From: DATKNA01 sp963786765
GTDB lineage: Bacteria > Actinomycetota > Actinomycetes > Actinomycetales > Kineosporiaceae
Length of the DNA: 64,000 nt
Reading direction: 5' to 3'
NCBI GenBank assembly: GCA_963786765.1
Contig: CAWBAJ010000009.1
Location: forward strand, 1-64,000
The notes under the pieces: generated by a model
Told to the model about the DNA's origin: nothing
The model's database searches: none
Seen by the model: the letters and a program-made list of their open reading frames with translations, nothing else
Made by a program: the position numbers and the translations under genes
Shown: one piece after another, positions 35,212 through 44,779 of the stretch
Position numbering within the stretch: the first letter of the stretch is position 1
Layout of the letters: each line of letters opens with the position of its first letter

Positions 35212-36534
35212 GCGTGCCCGCGCCGCGCCGCCCCGCCGCCGCACGGCCGCGGGTGCTCATCATCGTCCAGAACCTCCCGGTGCCCTTCGACCGCCGCGTC
35301 TGGCTGGAGTGCCGCGCCCTGACGGCCGCCGAGTACGACGTCACGGTCGTGTGCCCGAAGGGGAAGGGAGACCCGCGCCGGGCGGTCCTCGACGGCGTCA
35401 CCCTGCTCAAGTACCGGCCCTATGCGCCGGGAGGCGGGGCCGCCGGGTTCGTCCTGGAGTACGTCTACTCGTTCCTCGCCACGGCCTGGCTGGTGCTCGC
35501 GGCCCGCAGGCAGGGGCGGTTCGACGTCGTCCAGGCGTGCAACCCGCCCGACATCTTCTGGCCGATCGCGCGCTGGCTGCGCCGTCGTGACGGCTCGCGG
35601 TTCGTCTTCGACCACCACGACCTGTGTCCCGAGCTCTACGAGTCGCGGTTCCCGGACGGCGCCCGGCTGCCGCACCGCGGGCTTCTCGCCCTCGAGCGCG
35701 CGACCTTCCGCACGGCCGACCACATCGTCTCGACGAACGGCTCGTACGCCGAGATCGCCAGGGAGGCGGGGGAGCAGGGAGCACGGCGAGGTGACCGTCG
35801 TGCGTACCGGCCCCGACCCCGACAAGCTGCGGCGCTGCGCTCCGGTCGAGGGGCTGCGCCGCGGCCGGCGCCACCTCGTCGCCTACATCGGGGTGATGGG
35901 GCCCCAGGACGGCGTCGACCTGGCGATGCGGGCGGCACGCCACGTCGTCCACGAGCTGGGCCGCGACGACGTCTCGTTCATCTTCATGGGGTCGGGCGAC
36001 TGCTACGACGAGCTCGTCGCCCTGCGCGACGAGCTCGGCCTGCGGCGACCACGTGGAGCTCCCGGGCCGCGTCCCGGACGAGACCGTCGTCGACGTGCTG
36101 TCGACCGCTGCGGTGGGCGCTGTCGCCGGATCCGAAGAACCCGCTCAACGACCTCTCCACCATGAACAAGACGTTGGAGTACATGGCGTTCGAGCTGCCG
36201 GTCGTGGCGTTCGACCTCAAGGAGACCCGCGTCTCCGCGGAGAACGCGGCCCGCTACGTGCCGGACGGCGACATCGCCGGGGTTCGCCGGCGCGATCGTC
36301 GGCCTGCTCGACGACGAACCACTGCGCCGGGCCATGGGCGAGATCGGCCGCGCCCGGATCGAAGGGGCCTACGGGTGGCCCTACCAGGAGACCGCCTATG
36401 TAAGGGTCTACGACCGGCTCGTGGGCCGGGCGACCTCCGCCGAGGAGCGCCGCCTGATCGTGCTGCCCGAGGCCGACGGCAACGGGCCGCAGGTTCGCGT
36501 CCCGAGGCCGGCCCGGCCCGTCGCGGGGGCATGA
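35208..36534 (+). CDS. GT4-type glycosyltransferase (four indels)
   Basis: About 440 residues after correction. VLIIVQNLPVPFDRRVWLEC begins the acceptor domain and FVFDHHDLCPELYESRF is typical of this actinobacterial GT4 group. The donor domain carries LVAYIGVMGPQDGVD, IFMGSGDCYDEL, LSPDPKNPLNDLSTMNKTLE and YMAFELPVVAFDL. One extra G each near 35777, 36049, 36115 and 36285 moves the protein through all frames. Corrected junctions read EQEHGEVTVV, LRDHVELPG, AAVALSPDPK and IAGFAGAIVG, exactly as the family requires. Cytoplasmic, adds a sugar to a lipid-linked glycan; donor unknown. It overlaps the dehydrogenase stop. Confidence 0.75.
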
Positions 36535-36535
36535 C

Positions 36536-38452
36536 GTGTGCGGCGTGGTAGGAGCCTTCCGTCAGCCGGACGGCGCCGAGCTGGTCCGGATCATGGTGGA
36601 CCGGATCCCGCACCGGGGACCCGACGCTGTCGGCGTCCGTGCGGCCGGCCCGGGGGAGAACCGGGCGCACCTGGGCCACCGGCGGCTGTCGATCATCGAC
36701 CTGTCCGCGGCGTCCGACCAGCCGTTCGTCAAGGACGGCCTGGCGCTGAGCTACAACGGCGAGCTCTACAACTACAAGGAGCTGCGCGGGCTCCTGCAGG
36801 GGCGCGGGGTCCGCTTCGTCACGGACTCCGACACCGAGGTGGTTCTGGAGGCCCTGCGCGAATGGGGACCCGAGGCGTTGCGCCGGTTCCGGGGCATGTT
36901 CGCGTTCGCCCTCTTCGACGAGCGCGCGGGGAGCCTGCTGCTCGCCCGTGACCCCCTCGGGATCAAGCCCCTCTACGTGATGCCGAGGGGCGACGGCGTC
37001 CTGTTCGCGTCCGAGCTCAAGGCGATCGTGAGCGCCGTCGGGCCCGAGCTCAGAGTGAACGCGCGCGCCATGGTGGCCTCCACCCTCTTCTACTTCGTGC
37101 CCGAGGAGATCACTTCGCTCGAGGGCGTGGTCAAGCTGCCCGCCGGCTCGTGGGCGCGATGGGGCCCGGACGGCACCGACGGCCCGCACCGGTACTGGGA
37201 CGCCGCCGAAGAGGCCCGGCTCGGTGCCGAGCAGGAGCCGGCCGATCTCGCCGCCGTCCTCGAGCAGTCCGTCGCCGCCCACCTCGTCGCCGACGTGCCG
37301 GTCGCCTCGTTCCTGTCCGGCGGCCTGGACTCCAGCCTGATCACGGCGATGGCTGCCAGCCGTAACCCGGCGATCGAGGCCTACACCATCACCTTCCGCG
37401 CGCAGGACCAGCGCCTCGAGGCCATGCCCGACGACGCCGTCTACGCCCGCAAGATGGCGGCCCACCTCGGCATCCAGCTGCACGAGATCGAGATAAGTCC
37501 GGACGTCGTGGACATGCTGCCGCGGATCGTGGACGTGCTCGACGAGCCCGTCGGCGACCCGGCGGCCATCAACACCGTCCTGATGTGCTCGGCGGCCCGG
37601 GACGCCGGCGTCAAGGTCCTCCTGTCCGGGATGGGGGCGGACGAGCTGTTCGGCGGCTACCGCCGGCACCTCGCCTGCCTGCTCGGCGCCCGGTACCAGG
37701 GCATGGTTCCCCGCCAGCTCCGCTCGCGGGTCATCGCCCCGTCGGTCGAGAGGCTGCCGGTGGCGGCCGGCGGCCGCGGGCTGCGGTACAGCCGGTGGGC
37801 CAAGCGCTTCCTCAGCTTCGCGGAGCTGCCGGAGGAGGAGGCGTACCGGCGCAGCTACACCCTGTACGACCCCGACGAGGCCGGGAGCCTGCTCGGGCCG
37901 GCGCTGCAGGACGACGTCGGCGCCGTCCTCGACCTGCACCGGTCGCTGTACCTCGAGGGCGACCTCGCGGACCACGTCAACCGGATGTGCCACATGGACG
38001 CCCGGCTGTTCCTGCCGGCGCTCAACCTCGCCTACACCGACCGCTCGAGCATGGCGGCCTCCACCGAGGTCCGCGTCCCGTTCGTCGACCCGGTCGTCTA
38101 CCGGGCCGCGTTCAGCTACCCGGGTAACCGGAAGATCAAGGGCCTCACGCAGAAGGTGCCACTGCGCGAGGCCGCACAGGACTGGCTGCCCAGCGACGTG
38201 ATCGACCGGCCCAAGGCCTCCTTCGGGGCGCCGCTGCGGGCGTGGGTCGGCCGGGACCTCGCGCCGCTCATCGACGACGTGCTGCTGCGCGGGGACCTCG
38301 TGTCCTCGGGGTTCCTGCGGCCCGCCGTCCTGGAGCGGATGGTCGCCGACCAGCGCGGCGGCCGGCGGGACATGGCCAAGCAGCTGTGGCAGCTGCTCTC
38401 GATGGAGCTCTGGTACCGCGGCGTCCGCGCCGCCGGTGTCCGATCCGTCTGA
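36536..38452 (+). CDS. Asparagine synthase, glutamine-hydrolysing (AsnB-like)
   Basis: The 638-residue protein has two domains. The N-terminal glutaminase has the nucleophile Cys2 directly after the initiator (CGVVGAFRQ), PHRGPDAVGV and LSYNGELYNYKELR. The C-terminal synthetase has the PP-loop SFLSGGLDSSLITAM and LLSGMGADELFGGYRRH. In a polysaccharide locus such enzymes are thought to transfer amide nitrogen to a uronic acid carboxylate rather than to aspartate; this is inference here, supported by the adjacent AlgD-like uronate-forming gene. GTG 36536 gives the required Cys2. It starts two bases after the glycosyltransferase stop. Confidence 0.85.
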   Translation: MCGVVGAFRQPDGAELVRIMVDRIPHRGPDAVGVRAAGPGENRAHLGHRRLSIIDLSAASDQPFVKDGLALSYNGELYNYKELRGLLQGRGVRFVTDSDTEVVLEALREWGPEALRRFRGMFAFALFDERAGSLLLARDPLGIKPLYVMPRGDGVLFASELKAIVSAVGPELRVNARAMVASTLFYFVPEEITSLEGVVKLPAGSWARWGPDGTDGPHRYWDAAEEARLGAEQEPADLAAVLEQSVAAHLVADVPVASFLSGGLDSSLITAMAASRNPAIEAYTITFRAQDQRLEAMPDDAVYARKMAAHLGIQLHEIEISPDVVDMLPRIVDVLDEPVGDPAAINTVLMCSAARDAGVKVLLSGMGADELFGGYRRHLACLLGARYQGMVPRQLRSRVIAPSVERLPVAAGGRGLRYSRWAKRFLSFAELPEEEAYRRSYTLYDPDEAGSLLGPALQDDVGAVLDLHRSLYLEGDLADHVNRMCHMDARLFLPALNLAYTDRSSMAASTEVRVPFVDPVVYRAAFSYPGNRKIKGLTQKVPLREAAQDWLPSDVIDRPKASFGAPLRAWVGRDLAPLIDDVLLRGDLVSSGFLRPAVLERMVADQRGGRRDMAKQLWQLLSMELWYRGVRAAGVRSV

Positions 38453-38485
38453 GCGCGGTACCAGAGAGCCGACAGGGAAGGTCCG

Positions 38486-40658
38486 ATGAAGCAAGTCGCG
38501 CAGAACTACCGGTCCGGGGAGCTCGCGGTCGTCGAGGTTCCGGCCCCCGCCTGCAAGCCCGGCGGTGTCCTGGTCCGTTCGCTCTTCTCGCTGATCTCGA
38601 CGGGCACCGAGCTGATGAAGGTGAGCGAGGCCCGGCTGTCCCTGGTGGGCAAGGCCCGGGCCCGGCCGGACCAGGTCCGCAAGCTCCTGGACTCGGTGTC
38701 GCAGCAGGGCGCGGTGGCCACGTACCGCAAGGCGATGAACCGGCTCGACAGCTTCACCCCGCTCGGCTACTCGCTCTGCGGCGAGGTGATCGAGGTCGGG
38801 GCGGGCGCGGAGCAGCAGTTCTCGGTGGGGCAGCTCGTCGCCGCCGCCGGCAACGAGTTCGCCCTGCACGCCGAGGTGAACTGGGTTCCCGTCAACCTGT
38901 GCGTGCCCGTGCCGGCCGGGGTCGCGCCGGAGCACGCCGCATTCGCCACCGTCGGCGCGATCGCCATGCAGGGCGTGCGCCGGGCGGAGGTCGCGCTCGG
39001 GCGAGACGGCGTGCGTGATCGGGCTCGGGCTGATCGGGCAGCTCGTCGTCCGGCTGCTGCTCGCCTCCGGCGTGCACGTCGTCGGACTCGACACGGTCGA
39101 GGCAAGGTGCCGGGACGCCGAGAAGGCGGGGGCTATCGCATGCGCGGCCCCGGACGACGCCGGCGTCGCGCGCATCGCCGCAATCCTGGCCGAACGCACC
39201 GGCGGACTCGGGGCGGACCACGTGCTGCTCGCCGCCGGCGGGAGCTCGAACGGGCCGGTGGAGGTCGCGGCTCGGCTGGCGCGGGACCGGGCCCGCATCG
39301 TCGACATCGGGAAGACCCGGCTCGACCTGCCCTGGAACGCGTACTACGACAAGGAGCTCGACGTCCGCTTCTCGCGCTCCTACGGGCCCGGGCGGTACGA
39401 CGACCGTTACGAGCTCGAGGGGGTCGACTACCCGGCCGGGTACGTGCGCTGGACGGAGCGGCGCAACCTCGGCTGCTTCCTCGACCTCCTCGCGGACGGC
39501 AGCGTCGACGTCGCGGCACTGGTGTCGGGCATCGAGCCGCTCGAGGACGCGGTCTCGGTCTACGACCGGCTCGCGTCCGGCGAGCTGCGAGGCGTCGGAT
39601 TCCTCCTGGGCTACCCGGAGGCGCCCGGTCCCGTGCCCGTCCAGCGCACGATCACCACCGAGGTTCCCGCGCCCGCGCGCCGCAGCCAGCCCCGGCGGCC
39701 GGCGGGAGGAGCTCTGCGGGTGGGCTTTCTCGGTGCGGGCAACTACGCCACGTCCATGCTCCTGCCGCCGCTGCGGGAGAACCCGGACGTCGAGCTGGTC
39801 TCCGTTGCGACAACCACCTCGTTGTCCGGACTCAACGCACAGCGGAAGTTCGGCTTCCGCACCGTCTCGACGGACGTGGACGCGGTCCTGGACGACGACT
39901 CCCTGGACGCCCTGTTCGTGGTGACCCGGCACAGTTCGCACGCCGACCTGGTGTGCCGGGCGCTGGAGCGGGGGCGGACCGTCTTCGTCGAGAAGCCACT
40001 CGCCCTGAGCGACGAGCAGCTCGACCGGATCCTCGCCGTCGTCGAGGCCACCGGCAACGACCGGCTGCACGTCGGGTTCAACCGCCGCTTCGCGCCGCTC
40101 GTCACCGAGCTGCAGACCCGGCTCGGTCCCCGTAGCGGACCGGCGGCTGTTCGGTACCTCGTCAACGCCGGCCTCCTCGCCAGGGGCAGCTGGTACCTCA
40201 ACTCCGAGCTCGAGGGGTCGCGCTTCGCGGGCGAGGGAGGGCACTTCATCGACACCGTGATGGCGCTCGTCGGAGCTCCTCCGGTCGAGGTGCACGCCAT
40301 GGGCGATGGCGGGGACGTGCACGCGATGCTGGGCTTCGGCGACGGATCCGTGGGGACGATCTCCTACGTCACGCAGGGGAGCGCGCGATTCCCGAAGGAG
40401 ACGATCGACGTCGTCGCGGACGGGCGGAACGCCCGGCTGGACAACTTCCAGCGGGTCGCGGTCTGGTCCGGCAAGGGCAAGGGGGGCAAGCGCTCCCACG
40501 GCCAGGACAAGGGGCAGCGGGCGCAGCTGGAGCGGTTCGTCGGCGCCGTCCGCACCGGCGGGCCGATGCCGATCCCGCTCGCCGACCTCGTCGCGTGCAC
40601 TCGCGCCACCCTCGCGGTCGGGACGAGCCTCGCGACTCGCCAGTCGGTGGCTCTGTGA
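38486..40658 (+). CDS. Bi-domain oxidoreductase: alcohol-dehydrogenase-like plus Gfo/Idh/MocA (one indel)
   Basis: About 723 residues after correction. Residues 1-375 are a zinc-type alcohol dehydrogenase fold (GroES-like part, then ACVIGLGLIGQLVVRLLLAS). Residues about 410-723 are a Gfo/Idh/MocA oxidoreductase (VGFLGAGNYATSMLLPPL, catalytic lysine in VFVEKPLALSDEQ, HVGFNRRFAPL). This fused architecture is a recognised family in surface-polysaccharide loci, often beside a heparinase-like gene as here. Its reaction is not established. One extra G near 39003 (CTCGGGCGAG for CTCGGCGAG) splits the frame. ATG 38486 follows AGGGAAGG. The stop overlaps the next GTG. Confidence 0.82.
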
Positions 40659-42645
40659 GCACTGTCGGCCTCGGCTGGTACGTCAGGCGAGCGCGGCGGA
40701 TGTCCCCGGCCGAGGTGCTGGGCCGCACGGCGGACCACGCCCGCCGGCGGCTGTGGGTCCGTCGGCAGGTCCGCTCGGGAAGCCCGACGACGTTGCCGCC
40801 GACCGCTCGTGCCGACCGGACATTCGGGCCAGCCGTTGCCAGAGCGGCCCGCGCGCGCGTCGGGGAGAACGCGGCCGCGCGCGTGGTCGCCGCTGCCGAC
40901 CGGGTCCTGACGGGCGGCTGGTCCGTCTTCGGGGTGACCCGGTCGGACAGCGGCGACCCCGACTGGTTCCTGGATCCGGTGACCGGCCTGCGCGCACCCG
41001 ACCGGCAGTACGCGTTCGCGATCAACCACCGGAACGAGAGCCAGACCGGGAACGTCAAGCAGGTCTGGGAGATGTCGCGCCACCACCATCTGACGGTGCT
41101 GGCCGCCGCCTACTGGCTGACGGGCGATGAACGGTACGCCCTCACGGTCGCCGACCAGCTGAGGTCGTGGTGGCGGGCGAACCCGTACCTGTCCGGCATC
41201 CATTGGACCAGCGGGATCGAGGCCGGGATACGGCTGCTGTCGTGGGTCTGGATCAGGCGGCTGCTCGACGAATGGCCGAAAGCCGCCGACCTCTTCGAGC
41301 ACGACCCCGACGCCGTGCGCCAGATCGAGTGGCACCAGGAGTACCTCGCGGCCTTCACCAGCCACGGCTCGTCCGCCAACAACCACGTCCTGGCGGAGGC
41401 GGCCGGGCGGCTGGCCGCTGCGTGCGCCTTCCCCTGGTACTCCCGCTCGCGCCGGTGGCGGGAGGACGCCGCCTGCACTCCTCGAGCGCGAGCTGGCAGC
41501 GAACACGTTCCCCAGCGGCCTGAACCGCGAGCTGGCCACCGACTACCACCGATTCGTTCTCGAGCTCGCCATGGTCGCCGCCGTCGAGGCCGACGCGTGC
41601 GGCGACCCGCTCTCCGACGCGACCTGGCAGCGGATCGCCGGCATGCTCGACGCCGCAGCCGCCGTCCTGGATGTCTCGGGGCGGCCGCCGCGGCAGGGCG
41701 ACGGCGACGAGGGACGGGGGCTGCTCGTCGACGACCCCGACCTCGATCCCTGGGCGGTGACCCTGGGCGCGGGGGCGGCGGTGCTCGGCGCCGCCCCGTG
41801 GTGGCCCCGTGCGCAGGGAAGTCGTTGCGGCGGCAGTGCTCGGCGCGCTCGGGTGGCGGCGGGGCCTCGCCCGCCCGGCCGTTCGGCCCGACACGTTCCC
41901 CGACGCGGGCCTGGTCCTCCTCCGGACGCCGCCGTCCGACGGCCCGGAGATCTGGTGCCGGTGCGACGGCGGCCCGCACGGATTCCTGTCCATCGCCGCC
42001 CACGCGCACGCCGACGCCCTGTCCGTCGAAGTGCGGTACGACGGCGTGGACGTACTCGCCGACCCCGGGACGTACTGCTACCACGGGGAGCCCGAGTGGC
42101 GGCACTGGTTCAGGTCGACCGCCGCGCACAACACGCTCGAGGTGGCCGGCTGCGACCAGTCCGTGTCCGGCGGACCGTTCCTGTGGACGTCTCACGCCGA
42201 TGGGCGGCTCCTCGAATCGCGGACCGAAGGCCAACGCCAGACCTGGACGGCCGAGCACGACGGCTACCGCCGGCTGTCCGTTCCTGCGACGCACCGGCGC
42301 GCCGTCTCCCTCGACGGGGACACGCGCACGCTCACCGTCGTCGACACCCTGCACACGTTCACGGAGGTGCCCGTCCGGCTGTCGTGGCAGCTGGGACCCG
42401 ACATCACGGCGCTCCTCGACGGGAGCGTCGCCTGGCTCACCTGGCTGGCCGGCGGTGAGCTCCACCAGGCGCGCCTGGCGCTGCCCCGGGAGCTCAGCTG
42501 GACCGCGCACCGGGGGGAGGAGGAGCCGATCCTCGGGTGGTACTCGCCCGGCTTCGGCCGGCGGACCCCCGCGACCTCCCTGATCGGGCACGGCCACGCT
42601 TCGGCGAGCAGCTCGCTCGTCACCCGCCTCACGTTCGACCGATAG
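40655..42645 (+). CDS. Heparinase II/III-like (alginate-lyase-fold) protein (two indels)
   Basis: About 662 residues after correction. The N-terminal alpha/alpha toroid (about 100-330) has SGIHWTSGIEAGIRLLSWVW and SSANNHVLAEAAGRLAAA, the heparinase II/III N-terminal marks. The C-terminal half is a beta-sandwich with FLSIAAHAHADALSVEVRYD and DVLADPGTYCYHGEPEWR. Family members cleave uronic-acid polysaccharides by beta-elimination, but no signal peptide is visible, so a cytoplasmic or accessory role in synthesis is possible. Extra bases near 41474 and 41812 break the frame. GTG 40655 overlaps the preceding stop. Together with the AlgD-like gene it hints at a mannuronate-type polymer. Confidence 0.76.
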
Positions 42646-42675
42646 CCGGCGCGGCAGGACCTGGAGGAAGGGACG

Positions 42676-44193
42676 ATGGTCGCAGAGATCGGCGCATCAG
42701 GACGGGGCGGCATTCCCGGCCCGCCGGTGCCGCCGCCCAGGGGCGAGGCCCAGACCATCCCGGCGTCCCCGAGGGCAGGCGCATCCGCCCGTACCGCCGC
42801 CGGCCTCCTGCGCCGCTACCGCGTTCTGGCTCTCGCCGCCGACCTGACGGCCGGCGCGCTCGCGGCGGGCTGCGCGACCCTCGTGCGCTTCGGTTCCGAC
42901 CCCGAATCCCGCTACATCGCGCTCACCCTGCTCGCGCCCCTGCTGTGGGTCCTCGCCATCGCGTCGCGGCGAGGCTACGAGAGGCGCTTCCTCGGGACCG
43001 GCCCCGAGGAGTACCGCAGCCTCGCGGACGCGGCCCTGGTGCTGTTCACCGTGCTGGCCGTCGCGTCGTTCGTCCTCAAGAGCGACCTGTCCCGCGGCTT
43101 CCTCGTCGTGTTCCTTCCGTCCGTGCTGGTCCTCACCGGCCTCGGACGGCGACAGCTGAGGTCCTGGCTGTACCGCCGGCGGCTCGCCGGGGCCGGGATG
43201 CAGCGCGTCCTCGTCGTGGGGCACTCCGACGCGGCGGCCCACGTGGTCGAGCAGTTCGACCGCGAGCCGCAACACGGCCTCGGCGTGGTCGGCGTCTGCG
43301 TCAACCGCGAGGCGGACCTCCTCGTGCTGCCGAGCGGGGTCCCGGTGATCCGTGGCACGGACCCCCGGAGCGTGCTGCGGACAGTGGACGACGTCGGCGC
43401 CGACGTCGTCGCCGTCGCGTCCTCGCCGGATCTGTCCGGGCATGCGCTGCGCCGGCTGGCCTGGGCGCTGGACGAGCGGGACGTCGACCTCATCGTCTCG
43501 CCCGGCATCGTGGAGGTCGCCGGTCCGCGGCTGTCGATCCGCCCGGTCGCCGGGCTGTCCCTGCTGCACCTGGAGCGCCCCGCCATGCGCGGCGGCAGGA
43601 TGCTCATCAAGCGCGCGCTCGACCGGGTGCTGGGCAGCGCCCTCTTCGTGGTGCTCTCGCCGGTCCTGGCCGCGATCGCGATCGCCGTCAAGCGGAGCTC
43701 GCCCGGCCCGGTCCTGTTCCGCCAGCTGAGGATCGGCGAGGACGGACGGCCCTTCGAGATGCTCAAGTTCCGCTCCATGGTGGTGGACGCCGAGGAGCTC
43801 CGGGCCGAGCTCGCCGAGGTCGACGAGGGCAACGGCGTGCTGTTCAAGATCAGGGCCGATCCGCGCGTCACCCGGGTGGGCGCCCTGCTGCGGCGGTACT
43901 CGCTCGACGAGCTCCCGCAGCTGTGGAACGTCGTGCGCGGCGACATGTCCCTCGTCGGCCCGCGCCCTCCGCTCCCGCAAGAGGTCATCGCCTACACCGA
44001 CGACGCCACCCGGCGCCTGCGTGTCCGCCCGGGCATGACCGGTCTGTGGCAGGTCAGCGGACGCAGCGACCTGTCCTGGGAGGAGTCGATCCGCCTCGAC
44101 CTCCGGTACGTCGACAACTGGTCGCTGGCGCTCGACGCCATCATCCTCTGGCGCACCTGGCGTGCGGTCCTCGGCCGCAGCGGCGCGTACTGA
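42676..44193 (+). CDS. WbaP-type polyprenyl glycosylphosphotransferase (initiating enzyme)
   Basis: The 505-residue protein has four to five N-terminal spans (about 45-160) and a Rossmann CoA-binding-like region (about 170-290). The catalytic phosphoglycosyltransferase domain (about 310-505) has SPGPVLFRQLRIGEDGR, FEMLKFRSM, RRYSLDELPQLWNVVRGD and VRPGMTGLWQVSGR. It transfers a sugar 1-phosphate to undecaprenyl phosphate, the first step of repeat-unit assembly. It is the only such enzyme in the window, so it may start the glycan for both loci. ATG 42676 follows GGAGGAAGGG. Confidence 0.87.
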   Translation: MVAEIGASGRGGIPGPPVPPPRGEAQTIPASPRAGASARTAAGLLRRYRVLALAADLTAGALAAGCATLVRFGSDPESRYIALTLLAPLLWVLAIASRRGYERRFLGTGPEEYRSLADAALVLFTVLAVASFVLKSDLSRGFLVVFLPSVLVLTGLGRRQLRSWLYRRRLAGAGMQRVLVVGHSDAAAHVVEQFDREPQHGLGVVGVCVNREADLLVLPSGVPVIRGTDPRSVLRTVDDVGADVVAVASSPDLSGHALRRLAWALDERDVDLIVSPGIVEVAGPRLSIRPVAGLSLLHLERPAMRGGRMLIKRALDRVLGSALFVVLSPVLAAIAIAVKRSSPGPVLFRQLRIGEDGRPFEMLKFRSMVVDAEELRAELAEVDEGNGVLFKIRADPRVTRVGALLRRYSLDELPQLWNVVRGDMSLVGPRPPLPQEVIAYTDDATRRLRVRPGMTGLWQVSGRSDLSWEESIRLDLRYVDNWSLALDAIILWRTWRAVLGRSGAY

Positions 44194-44263
44194 CTCGCGG
44201 CCTGGGTAGGGTGGCCGCCACACAGGCGCCCCTTCGTGCGCCGTTCGGGGAGCGGGAGGAACC

Positions 44264-44689
44264 GTGAGCACCACCGAGCGCACGCTCGTCCTCGTCAAGC
44301 CGGACGGCGTCCGGCGCGGGCTGGCGGGGGAGGTGCTCCGCCGCGTCGAGGCCAAGGGCTACCGGCTGGTCGCGCTCGATCTGCGCACGGCCACCAGGGA
44401 GCTGCTCGAGGCGCACTACGCAGAGCACGTGGGCAAGCCCTTCTACGAGCCCCTCGTGGAGTTCATGTCCTCGGGACCGGTGGTCGCGGCGGTGGTGGAG
44501 GGGCAGCGGGTGGTCGAGGGGTGGCGCGCGATGATGGGGACGACCGACCCCACGAAGGCAGCACCGGGGTCGATCCGGGGCGACCTCGCCCGCGACTGGG
44601 GAGGCAAGGTGCAGGAGAACCTCGTGCACGGCTCGGACTCGCCGGAGTCCGCCGCCCGCGAGATCTCCATCTGGTTCCCCGGCCTCTGA
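44264..44689 (+). CDS. ndk: Nucleoside diphosphate kinase
   Basis: The 141-residue protein has the full family length. ERTLVLVKPDGVRRGL opens the fold, FYEPLVEFMSSGPVVA follows, and the phospho-accepting histidine is His122 in NLVHGSDS. It balances NTP pools by passing phosphate from ATP through His122. GTG 44264 follows GGGAGG. It marks the switch from the polysaccharide locus to housekeeping genes. The 90-bp gap after it contains a TAGGCT-like -10 box near 44740, upstream of the radical SAM gene. Confidence 0.93.
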   Translation: MSTTERTLVLVKPDGVRRGLAGEVLRRVEAKGYRLVALDLRTATRELLEAHYAEHVGKPFYEPLVEFMSSGPVVAAVVEGQRVVEGWRAMMGTTDPTKAAPGSIRGDLARDWGGKVQENLVHGSDSPESAAREISIWFPGL

Positions 44690-44779
44690 GCACGGCGTCT
44701 CGATACGGCCGGGGATCCGGACGGCTCCGCGCGCGTTAGGCTGGGAACGTCCCCCGCTGCCGGCACCCCAGAGGTCCGC

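Noticed and set aside
36254..39307. A 1017-codon minus-strand frame
   Set aside because: It is opposite asnB and the bi-domain oxidoreductase, which have clear catalytic motifs; no ribosome binding site or domain supports it.
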